5,043 bases of DNA. It comes from an uncultured Desulfobacterales bacterium. GTDB taxonomy: Bacteria > Desulfobacterota > Desulfobacteria > Desulfobacterales > UBA11574. Below are positions 1 to 5,043 of this stretch, piece by piece (within the stretch, counting starts at the first letter, position 1; each line of letters opens with the position of its first letter). Location: positions 1-5,043 of the forward strand of contig CALANC010000123.1 in assembly GCA_937925895.1 (NCBI GenBank). The letters run 5' to 3'. The notes below the pieces were generated by a model. It saw nothing but the letters and a program-made list of their open reading frames with translations, had not been told where the DNA came from and searched no databases. Position numbers and translations under genes: made by a program.

Positions 1-1
1 T

Positions 2-238
2 ATGACCCTTACAGATGATGAAATGGAAGATGGGTTCAAAGACACTGCCCAAACCGTGAACCAGTCCATTGATGATGTAAAAAATTTCTATAAGCAAGAC
101 AATGACAAGATCGAGTTTTTTAAGCAGGCCCTACTTGAAAAAAAGGCTATCAAGCTTATTATTGAACATAGCACCATCGAAGAAGTCGAGCCCGAGTTAA
201 CAAAAAATTCTGAAAATAAAGACGGCGATAAAAGTTAA
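2..238 (+). CDS. tig: Trigger factor, C-terminal fragment (5' end outside window)
   Basis: This is the last 78 codons of a reading frame open to the left edge and ending in TAA at 236-238. It matches the end of the trigger factor C-terminal domain: an acidic helix (TDDEMEDGF), then a Val-x-x-Phe-Tyr segment, a Leu-Leu-Glu-x-Lys-Ala helix (residues 44-49 of the fragment), a short IEHSTIEEVEP strand-like segment, and a charged disordered tail rich in Glu, Asp, Lys and Asn. Trigger factor is a ribosome-associated chaperone and prolyl isomerase that binds nascent chains near protein L23; the part seen here belongs to the substrate-cradling arms. The ATG at position 2 is almost certainly an internal Met, because the family is usually about 430-450 residues long. 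Its position directly before clpP supports the identification, since tig-clpP-clpX is a very common gene order. The ribosome-binding and PPIase domains cannot be assessed. Confidence 0.88.
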   Translation: MTLTDDEMEDGFKDTAQTVNQSIDDVKNFYKQDNDKIEFFKQALLEKKAIKLIIEHSTIEEVEPELTKNSENKDGDKS

Positions 239-257
239 TAAAAAAAATGTGCGATAG

Positions 258-263
258 AAGGAG
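258..263 (+). promoter_or_regulatory. Shine-Dalgarno site of clpP (fixes the TTG start)
   Basis: AAGGAG lies 6 bases before the TTG at 270-272. This strong, ideally spaced site supports TTG as the clpP start over the in-frame ATG at 285, which would have the same motif about 21 bases away. Confidence 0.8.
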
Positions 264-269
264 AGAGTT

Positions 270-884
270 TTGCCACTAATACCCATGGTTATTGAGCAGA
301 GTAGCAGGGGAGAGCGAGCATATGATATTTATTCAAGGCTTCTCAAGGACAGAATAGTGTTTCTTGGTTCCGCCATGAATGATGAGATTGCTAATTTGTT
401 GATTGCACAACTTTTGTTTCTCGAATCCGAAGACCCGGACAAAGACATTAATTTTTATGTAAATTCTCCCGGTGGCATTGTTACAGCAGGTTTAGCCGTG
501 TATGATACAATGCAGTACATAAAACCTGATATCGCCACCGTATGTATAGGTCAAGCCGCCAGTATGTGCGCGCTTTTGTTGGCTGCTGGAACAAAAGAAA
601 AGCGATATTCTCTGCCCAACTCTAGGATTTTGATCCATCAACCAATGGGTGGATTCCAAGGGCAAGCCTCCGACGTTGAAATTCAAGCCAGAGAAATCCT
701 CCGCATGAAAGAGACACTGAATCACATACTGGTCCTTCACACAGGTCAAGACCTAAAGAAGATACAGGCTGATACGGATCGCGACCTCTTCATGACCGGT
801 GAAGAAGCTAAAGATTACGGAATTGTCGACCACGTTATTGTTAACAGAGATGACTTAGAAAAACTAGAAAAAGGTAGCGACTAA
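270..884 (+). CDS. clpP: ATP-dependent Clp protease proteolytic subunit ClpP (TTG start)
   Basis: This is a 204-residue cytosolic serine peptidase that forms two stacked heptameric rings and degrades proteins delivered by ClpX or ClpA. The triad is Ser98 (in GQAAS), His123 (in ILIHQP) and Asp172 (in DRD), with exactly the spacing of E. coli Ser97-His122-Asp171. SPGG at 66-69 supplies the oxyanion-hole glycine. The N-terminus [14 protein letters not shown] aligns with the mature axial-loop N-terminus of E. coli ClpP (ALVPMVIEQTSRGE), so there is essentially no propeptide. Starting at the ATG at 285 would delete that loop; together with the AAGGAG site this decides for TTG. Residue 100, two after the catalytic Ser, is Cys where E. 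coli has Gly. The gene lies 31 bases after tig and 2 bases before clpX, so it is surely part of that operon. No promoter was recognised in the short gap before it. Confidence 0.97.
   Translation: MPLIPMVIEQSSRGERAYDIYSRLLKDRIVFLGSAMNDEIANLLIAQLLFLESEDPDKDINFYVNSPGGIVTAGLAVYDTMQYIKPDIATVCIGQAASMCALLLAAGTKEKRYSLPNSRILIHQPMGGFQGQASDVEIQAREILRMKETLNHILVLHTGQDLKKIQADTDRDLFMTGEEAKDYGIVDHVIVNRDDLEKLEKGSD
871..875 (+). promoter_or_regulatory. Probable Shine-Dalgarno site of clpX inside the clpP 3' end
   Basis: AAGGT lies in the last codons of clpP, about 11 bases before the clpX ATG. The spacing is slightly long and the match moderate. With only 2 bases between the clpP stop and the clpX start, translational coupling is the likely main route of initiation. 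Confidence 0.5.
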
Positions 885-886
885 AA

Positions 887-2140
887 ATGCCAAAACAAGG
901 TGATAACAACGACAATCTCTTCTGCTCATTCTGTGGAAAAAATCAGAAAGAGGTGCAGAAACTTATTGCTGGACCTGCAGTTTACATTTGCGATGAATGC
1001 ATACAGCTTTGTAGTGAAATCATTGAAGAGGAAAAAGAAAAAGACACTGAATATGTGGATCAGGTTCTTGTTCCCAAAGAAATTAAAAACATGCTGGATG
1101 AATACGTAATTGAACAGGAGCTGGCCAAAAAATTTCTCGCCGTTGCAGTTTATAATCACTACAAGCGTCTTGATGATGAGATCAAAACGGATGATATTGA
1201 AATCCAGAAAAGCAATATCCTCCTAATAGGACCCACCGGTTGTGGGAAAACACTTCTTGCACAAACATTGGCACGATTTCTTAATGTGCCTTTTACAATT
1301 GCTGATGCAACGAGTTTAACGGAAGCAGGATATGTCGGCGAAGACGTTGAAAACATCATTGTTTCTTTGCTTCAAAATGCGGATTACGATGTTGAAAAGG
1401 CCAAGCGCGGTATCGTTTATATCGATGAAATCGACAAGATTGCCCGCAAGTCCGATAATCCTTCAATAACCCGTGATGTCTCAGGAGAAGGCGTTCAACA
1501 AGCACTACTAAAAATTATTGAGGGAACAACCGCTAGCGTTCCTCCAAAAGGGGGACGAAAGCATCCTCAACAAGATTTTGTCAAAATTGACACGTCGAAC
1601 ATACTTTTCATTTGCGGTGGAACATTTACCGGACTCGAGCAAATTATCCAACGCCGTCTTGGTTCAAAAGTGATGGGTTTCGGGGCTAAAATTGTAAAGC
1701 AGGAAGACAAAAATATCGGTGATACCTTGAAAATGGTTCAACCAGAAGACTTGATCAAATTTGGATTGATCCCTGAATTTTTAGGCAGATTACCTGTAAT
1801 TGCATCACTTGACGAGTTAAACGAAGACTCTTTGATTAGAATATTAAAAGAACCGAAAAACGCACTGATCAAACAGTTTCAAAGACTGATGGAAATGGAA
1901 GGGGTAAATCTGAGATTAACAGACAGTGCCCTTTTAGCAATAGCCAAAGAGGCCTTGAAAAGAAAATCCGGTGCAAGAGGTCTTCGTGCTATAATGGAAA
2001 GCTGCATGATCGATATCATGTATGAAATTCCCTCAATGAAAAATGTTAAAGAATGTGTCATTGGAGAGGATACAGTCCTTAATAAGGAAGACCCTATCCT
2101 GTTATTTGAACAGCCCAAAAAACAGGTTCAAGACGGATGA
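887..2140 (+). CDS. clpX: ATP-dependent Clp protease ATP-binding subunit ClpX
   Basis: This 417-residue AAA+ unfoldase (E. coli form 424) forms a hexamer that recognises degradation tags, unfolds substrates and threads them into ClpP. In order it shows: an N-terminal C4 zinc-binding domain with Cys13, Cys16, Cys35 and Cys38 (dimerisation and adaptor/substrate docking); Walker A GPTGCGKT at 115-122; the pore-1 loop GYVGED at 148-153; Walker B with Asp180-Glu181; the RKH pore loop at 224-226; a ClpP-docking loop Met263-Gly264-Phe265 in the position of the usual IGF tripeptide; the IPEFLGRLP box at 295-303 with the arginine finger at Arg301; and sensor 2 GAR at 362-364. All key residues are present, so the protein should be active. 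The Walker A Cys119 and the MGF loop are mild variants. The ATG start gives the normal N-terminus just before the zinc finger, 2 bases after clpP. Confidence 0.98.
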   Translation: MPKQGDNNDNLFCSFCGKNQKEVQKLIAGPAVYICDECIQLCSEIIEEEKEKDTEYVDQVLVPKEIKNMLDEYVIEQELAKKFLAVAVYNHYKRLDDEIKTDDIEIQKSNILLIGPTGCGKTLLAQTLARFLNVPFTIADATSLTEAGYVGEDVENIIVSLLQNADYDVEKAKRGIVYIDEIDKIARKSDNPSITRDVSGEGVQQALLKIIEGTTASVPPKGGRKHPQQDFVKIDTSNILFICGGTFTGLEQIIQRRLGSKVMGFGAKIVKQEDKNIGDTLKMVQPEDLIKFGLIPEFLGRLPVIASLDELNEDSLIRILKEPKNALIKQFQRLMEMEGVNLRLTDSALLAIAKEALKRKSGARGLRAIMESCMIDIMYEIPSMKNVKECVIGEDTVLNKEDPILLFEQPKKQVQDG

Positions 2141-2166
2141 TAGGAAATCGTACAAATTTTTGGCTG
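2106..2166 (+). other. Competing inverted repeats across the clpX stop codon
   Basis: Two overlapping inverted repeats are visible. TTGAAC (2106-2111) pairs with GTTCAA (2126-2131), a perfect 6 bp. CAGCC-C-AAAAA (2111-2121) pairs with TTTTTGGCTG (2157-2166), 10 bp with one bulged C and a 35-base loop that includes the clpX stop. They share a base at 2111 and their arms interleave, so they would compete. No T tract follows the second stem, so it is not an ordinary intrinsic terminator. It may affect mRNA processing or read-through to lon, or may be chance. The rest of the 2141-2215 gap shows only AT-rich DNA without a convincing promoter. Confidence 0.25.
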
Positions 2167-2193
2167 TATGACGTAAATCAAAAGAAATAACCT

Positions 2194-2199
2194 AAAGGA
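2194..2199 (+). promoter_or_regulatory. Candidate Shine-Dalgarno site of lon with long spacing
   Basis: AAAGGA is the only purine-rich Shine-Dalgarno-like site before lon. It ends 16 bases before the ATG at 2216, longer than the usual 5-10. No in-frame ATG, GTG or TTG lies between it and 2216. Initiation may rely on the AU-rich, unstructured leader. Confidence 0.45.
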
Positions 2200-2215
2200 T
2201 ATATTTAATAAAACT

Positions 2216-4657
2216 ATGATTAATTTCCCAAAAATTTTTAGAGATGACGATCCCGAGGCAACAAAATTGTTAATGCCGCTTCTCCCGTTGAGAGATATTG
2301 TGGTCTTTCCTCACATGGTTGCACCATTATTTGTAGGACGTTCAAAATCGGTAAACGCCCTTTCCGAAGCGATGAACAATGATAAGAAAGTTTTTCTGGC
2401 CACACAAAAAAAGGCAGGAGTTGACAGTCCTACCGAGAAAGACATCAACAATATCGGCACGATCGCAAATGTACTTCAAATTCTTCGACTTCCTGACGGA
2501 ACAGTAAAGGCTCTGATTGAAGGCAAGGCCAGAGCATCTATTGACCGTTTTATTACAAGTAAAGATTTTTTTAAGGTAGAGATATCTCAAATCAATGAAA
2601 TAGGATTATCTCAACCTGAGAGTATAGCTCTGCTAAGAGTTGTTAACGAAAGCTTTGACGAGTACGCCAAAATCAATAAAAATATCTCCAAAGATCTTGT
2701 TAGAAGTGTCTCCAGTATTTCAGATCCCTCCAAACTAGCAGACACAATAGCGGCCCAATTTACTTTCAGAATCGAGGATAAACAGCGCCTGTTGGAAGCC
2801 GTTTCTTTGGAAGAACGTCTGTCTCTGCTCCTACGTTTGATAAAAATGGAAGTTGATATTTTCAAGACCGATCAGAGAATAAAAGGGCGTGTCAGAGAGC
2901 AAATGGAAAAAACTCAGAAGAATTATTATCTGAATGAACAGATGCGGGCGATTAAAAAAGAGATTGGTTCTGAAGATGACCACAGGGACGAGCTTAATGA
3001 TCTTGAAAAGCGAATCAAAAGAAAAAAGATGTCTAAGGAGGCCGCGGCCAAAGTAAGACATGAGTTCAGAAAGTTAAAGATGATGACCCCCATGTCGGCT
3101 GAAGCCACAGTGGTTCGAGGATATATTGATTGGCTGATCAGCCTGCCATGGTTTGATCGGAGCAAAGTACGAAAAGATATTGAAGAAGCCGATATAATTT
3201 TGGAAGAAGATCACTATGGTTTGAAAAAACCTAAAGAACGCATACTGGAATATCTTGCTGTTCAATCTCTTGTGAAAAAAATTCGGGGACCCATACTATG
3301 TTTTGTGGGGCCGCCCGGTGTCGGAAAAACGTCTTTGGCTAAATCTGTTGCCAGAGCAACGGGAAGAAAATTCATTCGTCTTTCTTTAGGGGGGGTTAGA
3401 GACGAGGCTGAAATTCGAGGGCACCGACGCACTTACATCGGTGCCATGCCTGGCAAAATTATTCAGTCCCTTAAGAAGGTCGGTGTCAACAATCCGGTGT
3501 TTTGCCTTGATGAAGTAGATAAAATGAGTATGGACTTTCGAGGCGACCCTTCAGCTGCCCTTCTAGAAGTTCTTGATCCCGAACAAAACTATGGCTTCAA
3601 TGACCATTATCTGGATGTTGATTACGATTTGTCCGACATCCTATTCATTACTACAGCCAATACGCTGCCAGAAATACCGCTTCCCCTACAAGACAGAATG
3701 GAAATTATTCGATTACCCGGCTATGCTGAATATGAAAAATATCATATTGCAAAAGACTTTCTCATAGGCAAACAAATTGAAATGAACGGGCTGGCAGAAA
3801 AGAACGTAAAATTTTCCAAGAATGCAATACTTACCATAACGCGTCGATATACAAGAGAATCAGGGGTCAGAAACCTCGAACGTGAAATATCTTCCATATG
3901 CCGTAAGATCGCCCGTGAAGTGTTAAAGAGAACAGAAACTGACACGTTCAAAGTGACGTCAAAATCCATACAAAAATATTTGGGACCGCCCCGTTTCAAG
4001 GAACTACAAATAGAGGAAAAGGATCAAGTAGGTATTGTGACGGGACTTGCATGGACACATGTGGGCGGAGAGCTGCTGTATATTGAGACTTTGCTTCTGA
4101 GTGGAAAGGGCAAACTAATCACAACCGGCAAACTGGGAGACGTCATGCAAGAGTCTGCTCAAGCGGCAGTGAGTTATGTCCGTTCACGTGCCGAGCATCT
4201 TGCTATTGATAAGGAATTTTATAAATTAATCGACATCCATATCCATATACCTGAAGGCGCCATACCCAAAGACGGTCCTTCGGCAGGAATTTCAATGTGC
4301 GCTTCTCTTGTTTCAGCCCTTACCAAGCGACCTGTTTACCGTGACGTCGCCATGACAGGTGAAATTACATTGCGGGGCCGTGTTCTTCCAATTGGGGGAA
4401 TAAAGGAGAAGATTCTCGCCGCTCATAGAGGCGGTATTAAAAAAGTCATTATCCCCAAAGAAAGCGAAAAAGATTTGAAAGATATACCTTCATCGGTTTT
4501 GAAACAGGTCGAAATTGTTTTGGTTGAACACATGGACGAGGTTCTGCCCCATGCCTTGCGTCTTGATGAAGGAGATACGTTTTTTAAAGAGCACGATTTG
4601 CCGCTTCAAATAATGCCGGAAGACACTGATGAGAAACAAAGGCCTGCTTTAATCTAA
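2216..4657 (+). CDS. lon: ATP-dependent protease Lon (LonA type)
   Basis: This 813-residue cytosolic protease of the AAA+ class degrades misfolded proteins and short-lived regulators. Domains in order: N-terminal substrate-binding (LAN) domain from about residue 21 ([15 protein letters not shown]) to about 215; a Lys/Glu-rich coiled-coil region at about 225-290; AAA+ module with Walker A GPPGVGKT at 365-372, pore loop Tyr407-Ile408, Walker B Asp432-Glu433, sensor 1 Asn482, arginine finger Arg494 and sensor 2 Arg552; and the C-terminal peptidase domain with catalytic Ser689 (PKDGPSAG) and Lys732 (GGIKEK). The Ser-Lys distance of 43 equals that of E. coli Ser679-Lys722. Compared with E. coli Lon (784 residues) it has about 10 extra residues before the active site and a tail about 19 residues longer, charged and probably flexible. 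There is no membrane segment, so it is not LonB. It follows clpX by 75 bases, consistent with read-through from the clp operon or a nearby unrecognised promoter. The next candidate start, ATG at 2273 (Met20), has no better ribosome site. Confidence 0.98.
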   Translation: MINFPKIFRDDDPEATKLLMPLLPLRDIVVFPHMVAPLFVGRSKSVNALSEAMNNDKKVFLATQKKAGVDSPTEKDINNIGTIANVLQILRLPDGTVKALIEGKARASIDRFITSKDFFKVEISQINEIGLSQPESIALLRVVNESFDEYAKINKNISKDLVRSVSSISDPSKLADTIAAQFTFRIEDKQRLLEAVSLEERLSLLLRLIKMEVDIFKTDQRIKGRVREQMEKTQKNYYLNEQMRAIKKEIGSEDDHRDELNDLEKRIKRKKMSKEAAAKVRHEFRKLKMMTPMSAEATVVRGYIDWLISLPWFDRSKVRKDIEEADIILEEDHYGLKKPKERILEYLAVQSLVKKIRGPILCFVGPPGVGKTSLAKSVARATGRKFIRLSLGGVRDEAEIRGHRRTYIGAMPGKIIQSLKKVGVNNPVFCLDEVDKMSMDFRGDPSAALLEVLDPEQNYGFNDHYLDVDYDLSDILFITTANTLPEIPLPLQDRMEIIRLPGYAEYEKYHIAKDFLIGKQIEMNGLAEKNVKFSKNAILTITRRYTRESGVRNLEREISSICRKIAREVLKRTETDTFKVTSKSIQKYLGPPRFKELQIEEKDQVGIVTGLAWTHVGGELLYIETLLLSGKGKLITTGKLGDVMQESAQAAVSYVRSRAEHLAIDKEFYKLIDIHIHIPEGAIPKDGPSAGISMCASLVSALTKRPVYRDVAMTGEITLRGRVLPIGGIKEKILAAHRGGIKKVIIPKESEKDLKDIPSSVLKQVEIVLVEHMDEVLPHALRLDEGDTFFKEHDLPLQIMPEDTDEKQRPALI

Positions 4658-4672
4658 TCCCATTTTGATCTT

Positions 4673-4688
4673 AGGAGTGGCTCTTTTT
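4673..4688 (+). terminator. Weak intrinsic terminator candidate after lon
   Basis: AGGAG (4673-4677) and CTCTT (4681-4685) can form a 5-bp stem, including one G-U pair, around a TGG loop. The T run 4684-4688 overlaps the right arm and is followed by AAAAAG. The position 15 bases after the lon stop is right for a terminator, but the stem is short and weak, so read-through into the tRNA is possible. Confidence 0.3.
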
Positions 4689-4705
4689 CAAAAAGCATTT
4701 TCAAC

Positions 4706-4756
4706 TTGACTTAATATTGTTTAATTGTTAGCAGCTGAATTTTCCGTGAGGATAGT
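4706..4756 (+). promoter_or_regulatory. Possible sigma-70-type promoter elements for tRNA-Val
   Basis: TTGACT at 4706-4711 matches the -35 consensus at 5 of 6 positions, but the hexamer 17 bases on (TAGCAG) is a poor -10. An alternative pair is TTAGCA (4728-4733) with GATAGT (4751-4756), 17 bases apart and 4 of 6 each; it would start transcription a few bases before the tRNA. Neither pair is compelling. The AT-rich stretch before a stable RNA gene makes a promoter plausible. Confidence 0.3.
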
Positions 4757-4768
4757 TTTTAATCTAAT

Positions 4769-4844
4769 GGGCGGGTAGCTCAGTTGGGAGAGCATCGGCC
4801 TTACAAGCCGAGGGTCACAGGTTCAAGCCCTGTTCCGCCTACCA
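4769..4844 (+). tRNA. tRNA-Val (anticodon UAC)
   Basis: The 76 bases fold as a complete cloverleaf: acceptor arm 4769-4775 with 4834-4840; D stem GCTC/GAGC with an AGTTGGGA loop; anticodon stem TCGGC/GCCGA with loop CTTACAA giving anticodon UAC, which reads GUA and related Val codons; a 5-base variable loop; T stem ACAGG/CCTGT with loop TTCAAGC; discriminator A and an encoded CCA at 4842-4844. Two acceptor pairs are G-U: position 1 with 72 and position 7 with 66. E. coli tRNA-Val has a regular G1-C72 pair, so the terminal wobble is slightly odd. The gene lies 111 bases after lon and is followed closely by a strong terminator, so it is probably transcribed as a single-tRNA unit or with lon read-through. 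Confidence 0.97.
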
Positions 4845-4852
4845 GTAAAATC

Positions 4853-4890
4853 AAGGGCTTAGGAAATATTTTCTAGGCCCTTTTATTTTT
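4853..4890 (+). terminator. Rho-independent terminator of tRNA-Val
   Basis: AAGGGCTTAG (4853-4862) pairs with CTAGGCCCTT (4873-4882) as a 10-bp stem with one G-U pair and a 10-base AT-rich loop. The T-rich tract TTTTATTTTT (4881-4890) follows directly. It starts 9 bases after the CCA end, a typical position for a tRNA terminator. Confidence 0.85.
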
Positions 4891-4922
4891 GGAAATATGA
4901 TTTCCAACCCTATTTCCAACCC
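4862..4922. repeat. Cluster of GGAAAT/ATTTCC repeats after tRNA-Val
   Basis: GGAAATAT occurs at 4862-4869 and again at 4891-4898. ATTTCCAACCC occurs twice in tandem, at 4900-4910 and 4912-4922, a period of 12 bases. GGAAAT (4891-4896) and ATTTCC (4900-4905) also form a 6-bp palindrome around ATG. There are thus four copies of one hexamer, two in each orientation, within 60 bases of a tRNA 3' end. Such iterated motifs are typical of protein-binding arms, for example tyrosine-recombinase arm sites. No integrase gene is visible, so the role is unproven. Confidence 0.5.
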
Positions 4923-4965
4923 CGGCGATAAAAATCAGGGTAAAAAGCAGTATCTCATGGCAAAG

Positions 4966-5002
4966 AAAAACCCAGTTTCTTGTTTCTGGAACCAGGGTTT
5001 TT
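4966..5002. terminator. Large imperfect hairpin, possible bidirectional terminator
   Basis: The arm 4966-4980 pairs with 4988-5002 around a 7-base loop: 8 bp (AAAAACCC with GGGTTTTT), an A-A mismatch, one G-C pair, a T-C mismatch, then 3 Watson-Crick pairs and a closing T-G wobble. The outer A and T tracts make it terminator-like on both strands. A second, weak hairpin (CGGTC/GTCCG with one mismatch, 5003-5017) followed by seven T residues (5019-5025) comes next on the + strand. It could serve a gene converging from beyond the right edge. The surrounding 4923-5043 shows no other supported feature. Confidence 0.45.
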
Positions 5003-5043
5003 CGGTCTTTAGGTCCGCTTTTTTTGGTGTTTTAAAATTCGAT

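Noticed and set aside
2160..2205. Promoter-like boxes before lon (TTGGCT at 2160-2165; TATATT at 2200-2205)
   Set aside because: No correctly spaced partner hexamer accompanies either box, and a start from TATATT would leave almost no leader or ribosome site.
3389..3395. Run of seven G residues inside lon as a possible frameshift or slippage site
   Set aside because: The frame continues correctly through the conserved LGGVRDEAE motif; the run simply encodes Gly-Gly. No alternative product is indicated.
492..3999. Several minus-strand and alternate-frame open frames of 60-85 codons inside clpP, clpX and lon
   Set aside because: They lie wholly within strongly conserved genes on the + strand, have no family resemblance, and are expected by chance.
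4758..4763. TTTAAT as a -10 box for the tRNA
   Set aside because: Transcription would begin at about the first base of the tRNA or inside it, and the matching -35 is poor.
4935..5042. Minus-strand frame entering from the right edge and ending in TGA at 4935-4937, about 36 codons
   Set aside because: It overlaps the same hairpin and has no recognisable domain or motif. It could in principle be the tail of a converging gene, but nothing in the sequence supports that.
4957..5043. Frame on the + strand from ATG 4957 (MAKKNPVSCFWN...) open to the right edge, 29 codons
   Set aside because: There is no clear ribosome site, it runs straight through the hairpin and T tracts at 4966-5025, and its residues match no family I recognise. 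It could only be judged with sequence beyond the edge.
1..5043. CRISPR array, CIRCE element or insertion sequence
   Set aside because: No regularly spaced repeats, no CIRCE-type inverted repeat before clpP, clpX or lon, and no transposase or terminal inverted repeats were seen.

Overview
The window carries a bacterial protein-quality-control cluster, all on the + strand: the 3' end of trigger factor (tig), then clpP, clpX and lon, followed by a tRNA-Val(UAC) gene and about 200 bases of non-coding DNA. The tig-clpP-clpX-lon order occurs widely in Proteobacteria and related phyla. The AT-leaning composition, the Lon length (813 residues) and the general sequence character suggest a Desulfobacterota (deltaproteobacterial) sulfate-reducer-like organism. 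That placement is an impression from the protein sequences and was not tested by a search.

Layout. Positions 2-238 encode the end of trigger factor, whose start lies outside the window. After 31 bases comes clpP (270-884), which uses a TTG start with a strong Shine-Dalgarno sequence. clpX (887-2140) follows only 2 bases later. A 75-base gap without a recognisable terminator precedes lon (2216-4657). The 111 bases between lon and the tRNA hold a weak terminator-like hairpin and weak promoter-like boxes. tRNA-Val occupies 4769-4844 with an encoded CCA and is followed at once by a good intrinsic terminator (4853-4890). The remaining DNA has no convincing gene. It contains a cluster of GGAAAT/ATTTCC repeats, a 12-base tandem repeat and a large imperfect hairpin with A and T tracts on its two sides.

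How the genes work together. Trigger factor meets nascent chains at the ribosome. ClpX unfolds tagged or damaged proteins and feeds them to the ClpP tetradecamer. Lon is an independent ATP-dependent protease for misfolded and regulatory proteins. The short spacing implies that tig, clpP and clpX are co-transcribed, possibly with read-through into lon. All catalytic and nucleotide-binding residues checked are present, so the three proteolysis genes look functional.

I found no undescribed system in the coding part, which is ordinary core genome. The least explained part is the tRNA-Val 3' flank (4845-5043), where the repeat layout resembles the edge of an integration site. No integrase is visible inside the window, so this remains a hypothesis.
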